From an uncultured Spirochaetaceae bacterium (GTDB taxonomy: Bacteria > Spirochaetota > Spirochaetia > Sphaerochaetales > Sphaerochaetaceae): a stretch of 64,000 bases of DNA. This document shows, in pieces, positions 7,294-17,380 of this stretch. The stretch covers positions 1-64,000 of the forward strand of contig CALXLT010000052.1 in assembly GCA_944389275.1 (NCBI GenBank). Reading direction: 5' to 3'. The notes beneath the pieces were generated by a model. The model was not told the origin of the DNA and did not search any database. It was given only the letters and a program-made list of their open reading frames with translations. The number at the start of each line of letters is the position of its first letter. Within the stretch, counting starts at the first letter, position 1. Position numbers and translations under genes: made by a program.

Positions 7294-8638
7294 GGAGCAC
7301 TCCTCCTTCTATCATGAGCTTGCGGCCGGGAAGCATCCCTGACACGCGCGTGTCATGGGTTATTACCAGAAGCCCAGCCCCCTTCTCCATATATGCGAAG
7401 ACAGCCTTTATGAAATCCTCATAGGAAACAGCGCTGTCAAGCTCATCGAATATGACAAAGCGGCGCCCAAGAAGATAGAATACGGCAGCCTGGACCATCT
7501 TCGCCTTGCCGTACGAAAGCTCCTGCACATACGAAGATCCATCAAGGGAGAATAGCTTCAAGGCCTTCTCTATATCCACAGCAGAGGCTTTCGTGCTCTC
7601 AAGCTCATCCCTGACAGTCGGCAGGAACAGCTCCTCATATGGATTCTGCATGAGATACGCGACAGCATGCCGCCTCTCCTTGAAGGAAATGGACCTGCCA
7701 TCTATCGTGACGCTGCCTGACCGCTCTCGTAAAAGCCCCGAGAGAACACGCGAAAGCGATGATTTCCCGCTGCCGTTCTCGCCAAGAAGAGTCACGCATT
7801 CACCCTCCGCGATCTCAAGCTGAGGCACAGAGAGCGAGAAGGACGGAAGATCGCCGGAGCTCCTGTGTTCCCTGCCTATGATAAGCCCCTCAGCTCTCAA
7901 GACACCCTCTCCCTTATGGATTTGAGGGAAAGAGACCGAGGGAAACGGGCGCGCAGCATAATCTGAGCATCTGCCGCCTTCGATTGTGACGACCCTGTCA
8001 AATGTCCCGCGGTATTCCCCGAGCTCATGGCTTCCGAGCGCGATGATCGTGCGAGGGCTTTTCCTCACGGCCTCGGCGAGATTTCTCCGCCAGCGAGGCG
8101 AGAGCTCGTCAAATGACTCATCCAGGATATACACATCAGGATCGATCGCGAAAAGGACGGAAAGAAGAAGCCTCCGCTTCTCACCCCCTGAGAGCTCTGA
8201 GGTGGAGACATCCCTATAGCGCTCAAGGCCGAAGAGGGAGAGGGCATGGGCTATGCGCCTATCGCGCTCATCACGCCCAAGCCCCATGTTCTCAAGAGGA
8301 AATGATATCTCCTCCTCAACGGAGGAGAAGAGCATCATCTCATCGGTGTTCTGGCTCACGCGGCCGACAGCGTCCATCCGCCGCGGGATATCTTCCCTGA
8401 GGATATCCCGGCCATCGATGGAGAAATGACCTTTGAGGCTTCCCTGGATATATTTCGGTATCGAGCCTGTGAGGATGCGCGAGAGCGTTGTCTTCCCGCT
8501 TCCGGGAGGAGAGAGCACAAGCACATGTTCTCCTCTTTTAAGGGAAAGAGAAAAGGAGGAGAAAACCTCCTCCCCTGTATCATATGAGAAAGAAAGCTCA
8601 AGCTCGCTCATACGGTCCTGGAAGAGAAGCGAAGGCAT
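7280..8638 (-). CDS. ECF transporter ATPase, two nucleotide-binding domains fused
   Basis: A 452-residue protein carrying both ECF ATPase domains in one chain. Domain 1 has Walker A PPGSGKTT (44-51), signature LSGGE (149-153) and Walker B ending in ILDE (171-174). Domain 2 has Walker A GENGSGKSS (286-294), an altered signature LSYGK (374-378) and Walker B VIFDEL (395-400). Most systems use two separate proteins (EcfA and EcfA'). The domain 2 signature lacks the second Gly, so one ATP site may be degenerate. The start at 8638 has AGGTGAGGG upstream. The start overlaps the plsC end by 41 bases; a shorter start at 8611 would reduce the overlap to 14 bases but has no clear binding site. Confidence 0.85.
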   Translation of the reverse strand: MPSLLFQDRMSELELSFSYDTGEEVFSSFSLSLKRGEHVLVLSPPGSGKTTLSRILTGSIPKYIQGSLKGHFSIDGRDILREDIPRRMDAVGRVSQNTDEMMLFSSVEEEISFPLENMGLGRDERDRRIAHALSLFGLERYRDVSTSELSGGEKRRLLLSVLFAIDPDVYILDESFDELSPRWRRNLAEAVRKSPRTIIALGSHELGEYRGTFDRVVTIEGGRCSDYAARPFPSVSFPQIHKGEGVLRAEGLIIGREHRSSGDLPSFSLSVPQLEIAEGECVTLLGENGSGKSSLSRVLSGLLRERSGSVTIDGRSISFKERRHAVAYLMQNPYEELFLPTVRDELESTKASAVDIEKALKLFSLDGSSYVQELSYGKAKMVQAAVFYLLGRRFVIFDELDSAVSYEDFIKAVFAYMEKGAGLLVITHDTRVSGMLPGRKLMIEGGVLHECE

Positions 8639-9347
8639 CCCTCACCTCTTTCTCGACGATGCTGTGGACGCTCTTCAGCTCTTCCTCGTCCATGCCCTCC
8701 GTGTCGATGGCGGGCATGATCTTCACATAGACGTGCACTGGGCGGAGGCTGTCAGCGGCCTCGAACGCCATCCTGGTGTTCTTCATGGCTACGGGAACGA
8801 TCTTCGCCTTCGCGCGTGTCGCCATCTTGAAGGCCCCGGCCTTCATCTCGGCTATCTCCCCGGTCTTGCTCCTCGTCCCCTCGGGGAATATACCCATGGG
8901 ATAGCCCTTCTTGATCTTGTCAGAGCCCTCGATTATGGACTTGAGGCTCTCGCGGAGGCTTGATCTGTCGATAGCCACGCACTTGAGCACGCGAAGAAGC
9001 CCATGGAGCACAGGGATCTTGAAAAGCTCCTTCTTGGCGACAAGGCCGCACCACATGCCTGAGGCATAGAGCACCGGGATATCTATTATCGACTGGTGGT
9101 TCGGGACATAGCAGACACGCTCTCCCCACCTTGGGATATTCTCCTTTCCCGTCACATGCAGCCTGATGCCGAACCAGAGGAATATCCAGGCGATGAGGAA
9201 TGACAGTATGAAATGAACCGTCTTCTCGGACGCGCGCTCAAGGCGCAGGAGATGAAGCAGTCCCCCAAGCACCATGGTAATGAAGGCAAGCACCACGAAA
9301 ACAGGTGCGATGAATATCATGCCGATTATCTGTCTAGCTTTCCTCAT
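8598..9347 (-). CDS. plsC: 1-acyl-sn-glycerol-3-phosphate acyltransferase
   Basis: Adds the second acyl chain in phosphatidic acid synthesis at the membrane. The 249-residue protein has an N-terminal hydrophobic hairpin (residues about 8-60), the catalytic HX4D box as NHQSIIDIP and the substrate motif FPEGTRSKTG. It lies 3 bases downstream of the ABC exporter gene and overlaps the ECF ATPase gene, so it belongs to the long minus-strand operon. Confidence 0.93.
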   Translation of the reverse strand: MRKARQIIGMIFIAPVFVVLAFITMVLGGLLHLLRLERASEKTVHFILSFLIAWIFLWFGIRLHVTGKENIPRWGERVCYVPNHQSIIDIPVLYASGMWCGLVAKKELFKIPVLHGLLRVLKCVAIDRSSLRESLKSIIEGSDKIKKGYPMGIFPEGTRSKTGEIAEMKAGAFKMATRAKAKIVPVAMKNTRMAFEAADSLRPVHVYVKIMPAIDTEGMDEEELKSVHSIVEKEVRDAFASLPGPYERA

Positions 9348-9350
9348 ATC

Positions 9351-11069
9351 TCAACCCTTGGCTGAATAGAGCCTGGAATACCTTCCCCCAAGAGCCATGA
9401 GGCTCTCATGGGTGCCCTTCTCAGCGACCATACCTTTATCTATCACGAAGATTATATCTGAATCCTTTATAGTTGAAAGCCTGTGGGCGATGACGATCGA
9501 CGTGCGTCCCTTCGCAAGCCTGTCGAACGCGTCCTGTATGAGAGCCTCGCTCTCGGTGTCGAGGGAGCTCGTGGCCTCATCGAAGACAAGGATCTTCGGG
9601 TTCTTCAGGAACACGCGGGCAATGGATAGCCTCTGCTTCTGCCCTCCGGAAAGCCTTGTGCCGCGCTCTCCGACCTCTGTATCCAAGCCATCGGGAAGGG
9701 ATGCAACGAAATCATAGAGATTGGCGTTCCGCAGCGCCTCCCACATCTCCTCATCGGTCGCGCTGCTCTTCCCGTACCTGAGGTTCTCCTTGATCGTCGC
9801 GTCGAAGAGGAAGACATTCTGCTGCACGAAGCCGATCGAATCATGGAGCGACTTCTGCGTGACATTGTCTATGTCCTGTCCATCGATCGTTATCGTGCCG
9901 CCGCCACGCTCATAGAAGCGCGCGAGAAGCGCCGCGATGGTGCTCTTCCCCGCCCCGGACTCTCCTACGAGAGCGGCCTTTGAGCCTCCGGGGATATGCA
10001 GATCGAGATGGCTGATCACGATCTCGCGTCCATCGCTTTCATAGGAGAACGAGACATCGCTGTAGTCCACCTCTCCCTTGGTCACGGCAAGGGGCACGGC
10101 GCCATCGTTATCCTCTATCTGCGGCTTTATGTCCATTATCTCCGTGAAGCGCTCGAACGACGCCATGCCCTGGGAGAACTGCTCCGTGAAGTTTATCAGG
10201 CGGTCTATAGGAGGCAGGACGACGGAGACGTAAAGGACGAACGTGACGAGGTCCGCGATCTCGCAGCGTCCGGCGGAGATGAGGAGTATGCCTCCGGCGA
10301 TCGTCATGAAGTAGTAGAAATCCCTCATGAACGAAATGCCTGTCTGGTAGTTCGCCATCGTGCTGTACATGCGCTCGCGGCTCTTCTTGAGCTCCGCGTT
10401 GGAGACTCCGAACTTCTTCTTCTGGAAGTTCTCCTGAGAGTAGCTCTTGACCTCCCTTATTCCCTGGATCGAGTTCTCTGCAGCCACGTTCACATCAGCT
10501 ATCTTCTGCCTGATCGCGCGGTTCTTGGCCTTGAGCTTCCTGTTGAAGTGGATGCCGTACAAAAGCATGATCGGAAGCGGGATTATGGAGACAAGCGAGA
10601 GCTCCCAGGAGAATGAGAACATCAGGGCATACGCCGCCGCGATCGTGGCTATCGAGATGAGGAAATCCTCAGGGCCATGATGGGCAACCTCCGCTATGTT
10701 GAAGAGGTCGTTGGTTATGCGGCTCATGATCGTGCCGGTCTTGGTCCTGTCGAAATACGAGAACGAGAGATCCTGGAGATGGGAAAAGAGCTCCTCCCTC
10801 ATCCTGTTCTCCATCCGCACTCCAAGGTAATGGCCCCAGCGTATCCTTATATACGTCGTCACGGCCTGAAGCATGTAGATGACGAGGATAAGGGAAAGGG
10901 TAAGCAGGACTGTCTCTATAAGGCCCACGGGAAGGCTGCTGTAGAGTATGTTCCTCACCAATGCCGGGGATATAACCGAAAGGACAGATGAAAGAAGGGC
11001 CACGCTCATGTCGAGAGCGAAGAGCCCTTTGTAATATCTATAATACGAGATGAAGCGACGGAGCATCAC
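9351..11069 (-). CDS. MsbA-like ABC exporter (fused permease and ATPase)
   Basis: A 572-residue half-transporter that would work as a dimer in the inner membrane. Residues 1-300 form the six-helix exporter domain, including the TKTGTIMSRITNDLFNI coupling region. The ATPase domain shows Walker A GESGAGKST, Q-loop FVQQNVFLF, signature LSGGQKQRLSIARV, Walker B ILVFDEATSSLD and the switch His in IAHRLSTI. Substrate is unknown; lipid or drug export is typical. It overlaps the upstream DEAD-box gene by 4 bases. Confidence 0.9.
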   Translation of the reverse strand: MMLRRFISYYRYYKGLFALDMSVALLSSVLSVISPALVRNILYSSLPVGLIETVLLTLSLILVIYMLQAVTTYIRIRWGHYLGVRMENRMREELFSHLQDLSFSYFDRTKTGTIMSRITNDLFNIAEVAHHGPEDFLISIATIAAAYALMFSFSWELSLVSIIPLPIMLLYGIHFNRKLKAKNRAIRQKIADVNVAAENSIQGIREVKSYSQENFQKKKFGVSNAELKKSRERMYSTMANYQTGISFMRDFYYFMTIAGGILLISAGRCEIADLVTFVLYVSVVLPPIDRLINFTEQFSQGMASFERFTEIMDIKPQIEDNDGAVPLAVTKGEVDYSDVSFSYESDGREIVISHLDLHIPGGSKAALVGESGAGKSTIAALLARFYERGGGTITIDGQDIDNVTQKSLHDSIGFVQQNVFLFDATIKENLRYGKSSATDEEMWEALRNANLYDFVASLPDGLDTEVGERGTRLSGGQKQRLSIARVFLKNPKILVFDEATSSLDTESEALIQDAFDRLAKGRTSIVIAHRLSTIKDSDIIFVIDKGMVAEKGTHESLMALGGRYSRLYSAKG

Positions 11070-12673
11070 TTCCCTCTCAGCTTATCGAAGATGCGGGAGA
11101 AGATGCCCTTCTTGACGACCTTGACCTCTTTTGCCGGCGTCGGTTCAGGTTGTCTCTGCACCGCTGCCTTCTGAGGCTGCTGCGGAGCCTTCTGCTGCGG
11201 CCTTCTCTGGCCCTGCCCCTGCTTCTTCTGAGGATTCTGCCCTGGCTTTTTCTGCGCGCCCTGGCTACCCTTCCTCGGGTTCTGCCCCTTCCTGCGGTCA
11301 GGGGAATCAGACGCGCCGAACTCCTTCTTGTAATAGGCCATGCGCTCCTCAAGGGTCATCTTCGAGAGCTTGTCATAGTCCTCGCCCCTCTTCTTCTCGC
11401 CGCCCACGGCCTTCTTGGCCGCGGCAGCCTTGCGCGGAGCCGGCTTGGAGCCGCGCCTTCCATCCTGCCTCGGTCCCTTATGCGAGGATGAGGAGGACGG
11501 ACGTCTGGAGCCTCTGTACCTGAAGCCCTCGCTCTTGTCCTCGACCTTCTCGAGCCCGGCCTCATCAGGCCAGAGCACAGGTATCTTCATCTGGATATAG
11601 CGCTCGATCGGCTCGAGGCCATAGATATACTCCTCGCAGGCAAGCGTGATGGCCTTGCCGGACTTGCCGGCCCTTGCCGTGCGCCCGATGCGGTGGACAT
11701 AGCTCTCGAAATCCTCCGGGATGTCATAATTCACGACCAGCTCGAGATCATCTATCTGCAGGCCGCGCGCTGCGACATCGGTCGCGACGAGGATAGGAAG
11801 CTTGCCCTCCTTCATCCTCTCTATCGTCTTGAGCCTCTTCGCCTGAGGCATATCGCCCATGAGGTACTCGGCCTTGTAGCCATTCATCTGCAGCCTCTTG
11901 GCGACCTCCACGGCCCTGTCCTTCATATTCGTGAAGATAAGGCATGAGGCTGGGTTGATCTTGTGCAGCACGGAAAGGAGCAGTCCGAACTTCTCGTCCT
12001 TCGATACATGGAAGAGCTCCTGCGTGATGCTCTTCACCGTTATCTCCTCAGGCTGCACGGTTATCTCCTCCGCCTCGTTCATGTACTTCCACGCGAGGTT
12101 CCGCACGCGCGTCGAGAGCGTCGCTGAGAAGAGCATCGTCTGCCTCTCCTTCGGGCTCACCATGCGTGAGAACATCGTCTGGATATCAGGATAGAAACCC
12201 ATATCGAACATGCGGTCAGCCTCATCGAGGACGATCGTGTCGAAGCAGCGGAAATCTATCTTGCTGGACTTCGCGAAATCAAGGAGGCGGCCAGGGGTGC
12301 CCACATACAGATTGAGGCCCGACCTAAGTTCCTCCATCTGCTCCTTGTATCCAACCCCGCCATAGAAGCATCCGATGCGGAAATCAGGATAGCCCGATGC
12401 CAGCAGCTTCGCGTCCTCCTCGATCTGCACGGCAAGCTCACGCGTCGGGGAGACGATGAGGGCTGCCGATGCCTTGTTCTTAGCGTATTTCTCGAGGATA
12501 GATATAAGGAATACCGCGGTCTTGCCGCTTCCCGTCTTGGACTGCACCATCACATCGCGTCCGGAAAGCGTAATAGGAAGGACGCGTTCCTGGACATCCG
12601 TGCACTCCGTGTAGCCGGCTTTCTCTATTCCGGCAAGGACCTCTTCCGAAAGAGGGAGCTCTGTGAATCTCAT
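11066..12673 (-). CDS. DEAD-box RNA helicase
   Basis: ATP-dependent RNA helicase of the RhlE/CshA type, acting in rRNA maturation or mRNA turnover. Motifs in order: Q-motif region CTDVQERVLP, Walker A SKTGSGKTA, PTRELAVQ, DEAD within VLDEADRMFDMGF, SAT within LFSATLS, and the helicase C motifs ATDVAARG and HRIGRTARAGKSG. After about residue 385 comes a long low-complexity tail rich in Arg, Lys, Gln and Pro, likely an RNA-binding extension. A promoter (12725-12753) and a leader of about 45 bases precede it. Confidence 0.92.
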   Translation of the reverse strand: MRFTELPLSEEVLAGIEKAGYTECTDVQERVLPITLSGRDVMVQSKTGSGKTAVFLISILEKYAKNKASAALIVSPTRELAVQIEEDAKLLASGYPDFRIGCFYGGVGYKEQMEELRSGLNLYVGTPGRLLDFAKSSKIDFRCFDTIVLDEADRMFDMGFYPDIQTMFSRMVSPKERQTMLFSATLSTRVRNLAWKYMNEAEEITVQPEEITVKSITQELFHVSKDEKFGLLLSVLHKINPASCLIFTNMKDRAVEVAKRLQMNGYKAEYLMGDMPQAKRLKTIERMKEGKLPILVATDVAARGLQIDDLELVVNYDIPEDFESYVHRIGRTARAGKSGKAITLACEEYIYGLEPIERYIQMKIPVLWPDEAGLEKVEDKSEGFRYRGSRRPSSSSSHKGPRQDGRRGSKPAPRKAAAAKKAVGGEKKRGEDYDKLSKMTLEERMAYYKKEFGASDSPDRRKGQNPRKGSQGAQKKPGQNPQKKQGQGQRRPQQKAPQQPQKAAVQRQPEPTPAKEVKVVKKGIFSRIFDKLRGK

Positions 12674-12724
12674 AAGACTTTATTTCCACCTATAAAAAAG
12701 GATAAATGCAAAAATTCCACATCT

Positions 12725-12753
12725 ACTCTATAAGAGTGCCTGCCTTTTTGCAA
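12725..12753 (-). promoter_or_regulatory. Promoter of the DEAD-box helicase operon
   Basis: On the minus strand TTGCAA (12748-12753) and TAGAGT (12725-12730) are 17 bases apart. The leader that follows is AT- and T-rich and about 45 bases long before the start codon. Confidence 0.5.
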
Positions 12754-12771
12754 GATTGCGCCACAGCTGTC

Positions 12772-13566
12772 CTACTCCCACTTCCTTACGAGACGCATTA
12801 TATCGAGGATAAGGGGCCAGCATCCCTTTCCCAGCTCAACGCCATCAATATGGCTTACAGGCATCGCAGCCATGGATGTGGCTGAGATGAATACCGAATC
12901 ATAGGATGCGAGATTTGACGCAAGCGGCGGCTCATAGACCGTTTCCAGCCCGAGCTCCGCCGCGGCCTTCAGCACGCTTATGCGCGTTATGCCGGAAAGG
13001 ACCTTGTCATCGGGTGCAGTGTAGAGCCTTGAGCCCTTGATGGCGTAGAAGTTGCTTCTCGTCCCCTCCAGCACCTCACCGTTCCTATCCACAAGGAGCG
13101 CCTCGAACGCGCCCTCTCTCCTGGCCTCCTCAAGCGCTATATACTGCATCAGGAGATTCGAGGTCTTCGCCTGCGGCATGAATCTCTCCCCATGGTAAAG
13201 CGTGGCCTTCACGCCACCGGTGTAGTAGGAATCGGGATAAGTGAGTAGATCCGAGTATGTGATGAAGAGAAGAGGAGAAGGGCCGCCGACCACGAATATG
13301 CGCGCGGTGGCGTTGCTGATGCCATCAGCCGCTATAAGCTTATTCAGTGACTTCTCTATATCATCATCGGAGAAATGATGGACAAGGCCAATATCATCGC
13401 ATGAGGCGGCAAGCCTCTTGAGATGATCATCAAGATGGACGACATGGCCATCGGTGATGCGCAGCGCCTCATATACCGAGAATGAGTACTGCACCTCCCT
13501 TGATACGACAGGGAGGACCGCCTCATCCTCCCTGATCAGCTCTGTATTCCTTATCGCGCTTCTCAT
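12772..13566 (-). CDS. Class IV PLP-dependent aminotransferase
   Basis: A 264-residue fold-type IV enzyme, shorter than branched-chain aminotransferases (about 300) and close to D-amino-acid transaminase or aminodeoxychorismate lyase. The PLP-binding Lys is in QAKTSNL, the family block EALLVDRNGEVLEGTRSNFYA follows, and the C-terminal SVFISATSMAAMPVSHIDG matches the family end. The first residues resemble branched-chain enzymes, but substrate cannot be fixed. It lies 33 bases after ftsK on the same strand. Confidence 0.8.
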   Translation of the reverse strand: MRSAIRNTELIREDEAVLPVVSREVQYSFSVYEALRITDGHVVHLDDHLKRLAASCDDIGLVHHFSDDDIEKSLNKLIAADGISNATARIFVVGGPSPLLFITYSDLLTYPDSYYTGGVKATLYHGERFMPQAKTSNLLMQYIALEEARREGAFEALLVDRNGEVLEGTRSNFYAIKGSRLYTAPDDKVLSGITRISVLKAAAELGLETVYEPPLASNLASYDSVFISATSMAAMPVSHIDGVELGKGCWPLILDIMRLVRKWE

Positions 13567-13599
13567 GCCTCAGATTATAGGCAAAAGAAAGGACATAGG

Positions 13600-16500
13600 C
13601 TACTCGTACTTGAGGATCTCGCGGGGCTTGGAGCCATTTGCCGGCCCTATTATGCCATTGTCCTCCATCATCTCGATGATGCGGGCGGCCCTGTTGTAGC
13701 CGATCTTCATCCTGCGCTGCAGGAATGACGCCGAGGCCATCTTCCTCTCGTACACGATCTCCTTGGCCTTCTCGTACAGGACCTCATCGCTGTCCTCGTC
13801 CGAGACGTCTATGTCATCTTCCCCGCCATCGCTCTCCTGCACCGGTTCCTCGAAGATATCCTCCGCCAGGTAATCCGGAGTTGAGTTCCTCTGCTCGAAT
13901 GATACTATCGCGTCGACCTCCTCATCGGAGAGGAACGCGCCCTGTATCCTCTCGAATCCCATCGCGGACGGGCTCATGAAGAGCATGTCACCTCGGCCGA
14001 GGAGATTCTCCGCGCCTCCGTCATCAAGGATGATCCTCGAGTTCGTGGCGGAAGATACAGCGAAGGCTATGCGGGCCGGGAAGTTGTTCTTAATCGTCCC
14101 GGTTATGACATCAGCGGAAGGACGCTGGGTCGCGAGCACGAGGTGGATGCCGGCAGCCCTCGCCTTGGCTGCAAGGCGCGCGACATAGTTCTCGATATCC
14201 TTGCCGACCGTGGTCATGAGATCCGCGAACTCATCCATTATGAGCACGATATAAGGCATGCGCTCTGCGGGTATGTTCTCGCTTATGATCTTGGCGTTGA
14301 AGCCATCGATGTTCCTGACGCCGAACTTCGAGAGCATCTTATAGCGCCTCTCCATCTCATCGCATAGCCAGGCGAGGGCCCTGACGACCTTCTTCGCCTC
14401 CGTTATGACAGGAGTCAAGAGGTGCGGTATGCCATTGTAGACAGAGAGCTCGACGACCTTCGGATCGACCATTATGAAGCGAACATCCTGCGGGGCGCGG
14501 GTATAGAGGACAGTGCAGATGAATGTGTTTATGCACACCGACTTTCCAGACCCTGTAGTTCCCGCGATAAGCATATGAGGCATCTTCGCGACATCGATGA
14601 TCATAGGCTTTCCGGTGATCGTGCGGCCAAGGATCATAGGCACCCTGAGCTTCTTCGCGTCAGGATCCTTCTTCATCGCCTTGAGCATGTCCTTGAAGCC
14701 GATGACGGCCCTCTTGCGGTTAGGGACCTCTATGCCCACGGCCTGCTTGCCAGGCACCGGGGCGAGGATCCTTATCTGGACACCGCCGAGATTGTACGAA
14801 AGCTCATCATAGCGGGCGCGGACGCGGCTTACAGGCGTGCCTTCCTTGAGCTTGAGCTCGAACATGGTCACAGTCGGGCCCTTGACGATATTGTCCAGCG
14901 AGACCTCGGTATGGAACTGCAGGAGCGTGTTGACGATCTCATCGCCCTGCTCCCGCGTTATGTCGTCGATATCCGTGGATATCTCAGGGTAATCCACGAG
15001 GAAATCAGCGGAAGGCGCCGTGTATCTGCGCTTGCTGCGCTTGGAAATCCCCGCAAATCCAAGCTCATTGCTCTGCAGGCCTCCGATGCCGACAGAGAGC
15101 ATAAGCTCGTTCTCCTGATCGAAATGCTCCCTCTCATCCTCCTCAGAAAGAAGCGATGGCTCCTCCTTCACAGGCTCCTTCTTCTTTATCGGGGCAGTGA
15201 ATGGATCGACAGGCTGGATCTTCCTGACAGGCGCCGGCTCGCTCCTGTCCTCGAGGATCTCAGTAGCGGAAGGCACCGCCTCCTCCTCGTCTTCCTTGGC
15301 AGGAACAGGCTCCTTTGCCTTCACGGCGGGGGCCACGCTCACCTCGGGGATGGAGACGACACGCTTTCGAGGAGGCTCCGGCTCGCTGTCGAAGACGCTG
15401 CCATAGCCGGAGAGATCCTCATCCTTCTCCTCTGGCACGAATCCCTTTGACGGGAAATGCGAGACATTGGGCTTCGCCGAAAGCGCCTCGAAAAGCTTGT
15501 ATCTCGGATGATCAGGGGAAAGGCCGGACGGGGCGATTGAGGATGTGTGCTTCCCACCCTTCGCGTCCTTCCTGCCTTCATAGCCAATGATAGGCCCCTG
15601 CTCGACAGGAGGCGCGTCCGCCTTGTTGGAAAGCAGCGACTCAAGCGTCGCCTCAAGCATGCCGCCCTTGTTGAATGATATAGGCTTCGAGAAATCGCTT
15701 CGCTTATGAAGCTCCTCCTTCCTCTCGCCGCGCTCTATCTCCTCCTTGACCTGCGAGAAGACATCCGTATCGAAGGAGCGTGGCGGCTGAGGCCTCTCCT
15801 CCTCGACTGGAGTAGGCTCCGGCGCTGCCGTCTCCTCTTCTTCCTCCGCCTCCTTGCCGCTGAGAGTGATCGTCCTCAGCGATGGGATCGACGCGATATC
15901 AGGGAAGGAGACAGGCTCAGCGGGATTGACTATATGGTCATAGGAGCGGGAGCCTGCCGTCGTGAAGGAATCGGAGGAATCCTCATGGGGAGCCTCCTCC
16001 CTGGCGACGCGGCGCCTTGCCTTATCCTCTTCCTTCTGGGCCTTGGCCTCCTGCTTGGCCATGTACTTCTGATAATGCCTCTTGTCCTTGCGGGCTTCCT
16101 TCTCGGCCTTCTTCTGAAGCTTCCTGTCCCGCTTCTCCTTCTCCTTCCTATACTTCAGCGCATCCTTCTCGTCACGTTCCCTCTGCTTCCTGTCATCGTC
16201 TGCGGAATCGGAAGGCCCAGCCTCCTCTTCCTTCTGCGCGGCGCTCAGGCGCTGCTTCACGCGGAACTCATGATGGGAAAGGATCTTCCTGTCCAGCGGG
16301 CGCAGCATAAACGGGAACGCGAATAGAAGGATGGCCTCAAGGGCCATGCAGACAAGGAGAAGCCATGGCTTATCCGTGGAGATATGGGACATGAGCCACT
16401 CAGGGCTCCCATTGCCGCTGATCATATGGGCGTAGGCCAGGACGGTGATGTATATCAACGCGATAAGGAAGAACGAGACATACATGCTGGCTCTCTTCTT

Positions 16501-16734
16501 CCTTCTATATGCGAGCATGAACAAAGCCTCGGCCAGGAGGGCTATGCCAAGCCCGAGCGAGCCATAGAGGCCAGATGACAGCGACGCTGTCTCAAGCATC
16601 CTGATGATGTATCCATCAAAAGGAGGCAGAATCATCGCTTCGGAGGACAGATAGCACAGTCCGCCGAAGATAAGCGCCAGAACGATCATGATGACCGCCA
16701 TGGCAAGGGAGATCCGGTAGCTCTTAACCTTCAT
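13600..16734 (-). CDS. ftsK: DNA translocase FtsK
   Basis: A septum-bound DNA pump that clears chromosome ends for XerCD dimer resolution. The 1044-residue protein starts at MKVKSYRIS, preceded by GGAAG; a longer ATG at 16776 would overlap rsmG more. Four hydrophobic helices lie in residues about 1-165. They are followed by a long linker rich in Lys, Arg, Glu and Pro, then the motor with Walker A GTTGSGKSV and Walker B VLIMDEFADL. The C-terminal gamma domain (MKIGYNRAARIIEMME) reads DNA orientation signals. It overlaps rsmG by 11 bases. Confidence 0.95.
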   Translation of the reverse strand: MKVKSYRISLAMAVIMIVLALIFGGLCYLSSEAMILPPFDGYIIRMLETASLSSGLYGSLGLGIALLAEALFMLAYRRKKRASMYVSFFLIALIYITVLAYAHMISGNGSPEWLMSHISTDKPWLLLVCMALEAILLFAFPFMLRPLDRKILSHHEFRVKQRLSAAQKEEEAGPSDSADDDRKQRERDEKDALKYRKEKEKRDRKLQKKAEKEARKDKRHYQKYMAKQEAKAQKEEDKARRRVAREEAPHEDSSDSFTTAGSRSYDHIVNPAEPVSFPDIASIPSLRTITLSGKEAEEEEETAAPEPTPVEEERPQPPRSFDTDVFSQVKEEIERGERKEELHKRSDFSKPISFNKGGMLEATLESLLSNKADAPPVEQGPIIGYEGRKDAKGGKHTSSIAPSGLSPDHPRYKLFEALSAKPNVSHFPSKGFVPEEKDEDLSGYGSVFDSEPEPPRKRVVSIPEVSVAPAVKAKEPVPAKEDEEEAVPSATEILEDRSEPAPVRKIQPVDPFTAPIKKKEPVKEEPSLLSEEDEREHFDQENELMLSVGIGGLQSNELGFAGISKRSKRRYTAPSADFLVDYPEISTDIDDITREQGDEIVNTLLQFHTEVSLDNIVKGPTVTMFELKLKEGTPVSRVRARYDELSYNLGGVQIRILAPVPGKQAVGIEVPNRKRAVIGFKDMLKAMKKDPDAKKLRVPMILGRTITGKPMIIDVAKMPHMLIAGTTGSGKSVCINTFICTVLYTRAPQDVRFIMVDPKVVELSVYNGIPHLLTPVITEAKKVVRALAWLCDEMERRYKMLSKFGVRNIDGFNAKIISENIPAERMPYIVLIMDEFADLMTTVGKDIENYVARLAAKARAAGIHLVLATQRPSADVITGTIKNNFPARIAFAVSSATNSRIILDDGGAENLLGRGDMLFMSPSAMGFERIQGAFLSDEEVDAIVSFEQRNSTPDYLAEDIFEEPVQESDGGEDDIDVSDEDSDEVLYEKAKEIVYERKMASASFLQRRMKIGYNRAARIIEMMEDNGIIGPANGSKPREILKYE

Positions 16735-17380
16735 CTTTCTTCCAGTTCCTGAGGACGCATATGGTCCTTCTCTCATCCAGATAGGGAACCCGTATGTCCT
16801 CTATCGTGACATCGAACGAGAAGCCCTCTCCCCGCAGGACCTCAAGCTCGGAAGCCGCATTAGCACGCTGCCCTTTGTAGAATATCCCGACGCCATCGCC
16901 CTGAAGCAGGGGAAGCACATCACCGGCCACATCGAAAAGCGGATGGAAAGCCCTTGCCGTGACCGCGTCGAACTTCCTCTTCTCTTCCTTTATGTCCCTG
17001 TCAGAGACCTCCGCGTTGCCGATTCCCGTGCGGGCGATCACCCCACGGAGGAAGCCGACCCTTCTCTGCATCCTCTCGATAAGCACGAATGACCTATCAG
17101 GAAGGAGCAGGGAGAGGACAATTCCGGGAAAACCTGCCCCCGAGCCCAGGTCTGCTATGGCGTCCCCTGGCTTCGTAAGGCGCATGAACACTGGATAAGC
17201 GGCAGCACAGTCCAGCACATGCCTTATGAGTATCTCATCGGGATCCTTGTCCCCGACAAGCTTGTAGACGGGATTGAAAAGCATGATCTCGCTGATGTAT
17301 GTATCGATAGCTCCCAACACACCATCATCGAACGGTATTCCTATTCTCTCCAGGCCGGAAACCAGCAGTTCTCTATCCAC
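16724..17380 (-). CDS. rsmG: 16S rRNA (guanine-N7) methyltransferase RsmG
   Basis: Methylates G527 of 16S rRNA using S-adenosylmethionine. At 218 residues it has the usual length. The SAM-binding loop is DLGSGAGFPGIVLSLL, and the central VTARAFHPL matches the family. It overlaps mnmG by 8 bases in the classical mnmE-mnmG-rsmG order. Confidence 0.94.
   Translation of the reverse strand: MDRELLVSGLERIGIPFDDGVLGAIDTYISEIMLFNPVYKLVGDKDPDEILIRHVLDCAAAYPVFMRLTKPGDAIADLGSGAGFPGIVLSLLLPDRSFVLIERMQRRVGFLRGVIARTGIGNAEVSDRDIKEEKRKFDAVTARAFHPLFDVAGDVLPLLQGDGVGIFYKGQRANAASELEVLRGEGFSFDVTIEDIRVPYLDERRTICVLRNWKKDEG

Noticed and set aside
14422..15450. 342-codon frame antisense to ftsK
   Set aside because: Low-complexity, charged translation produced by the complement of the FtsK linker and motor; no promoter.
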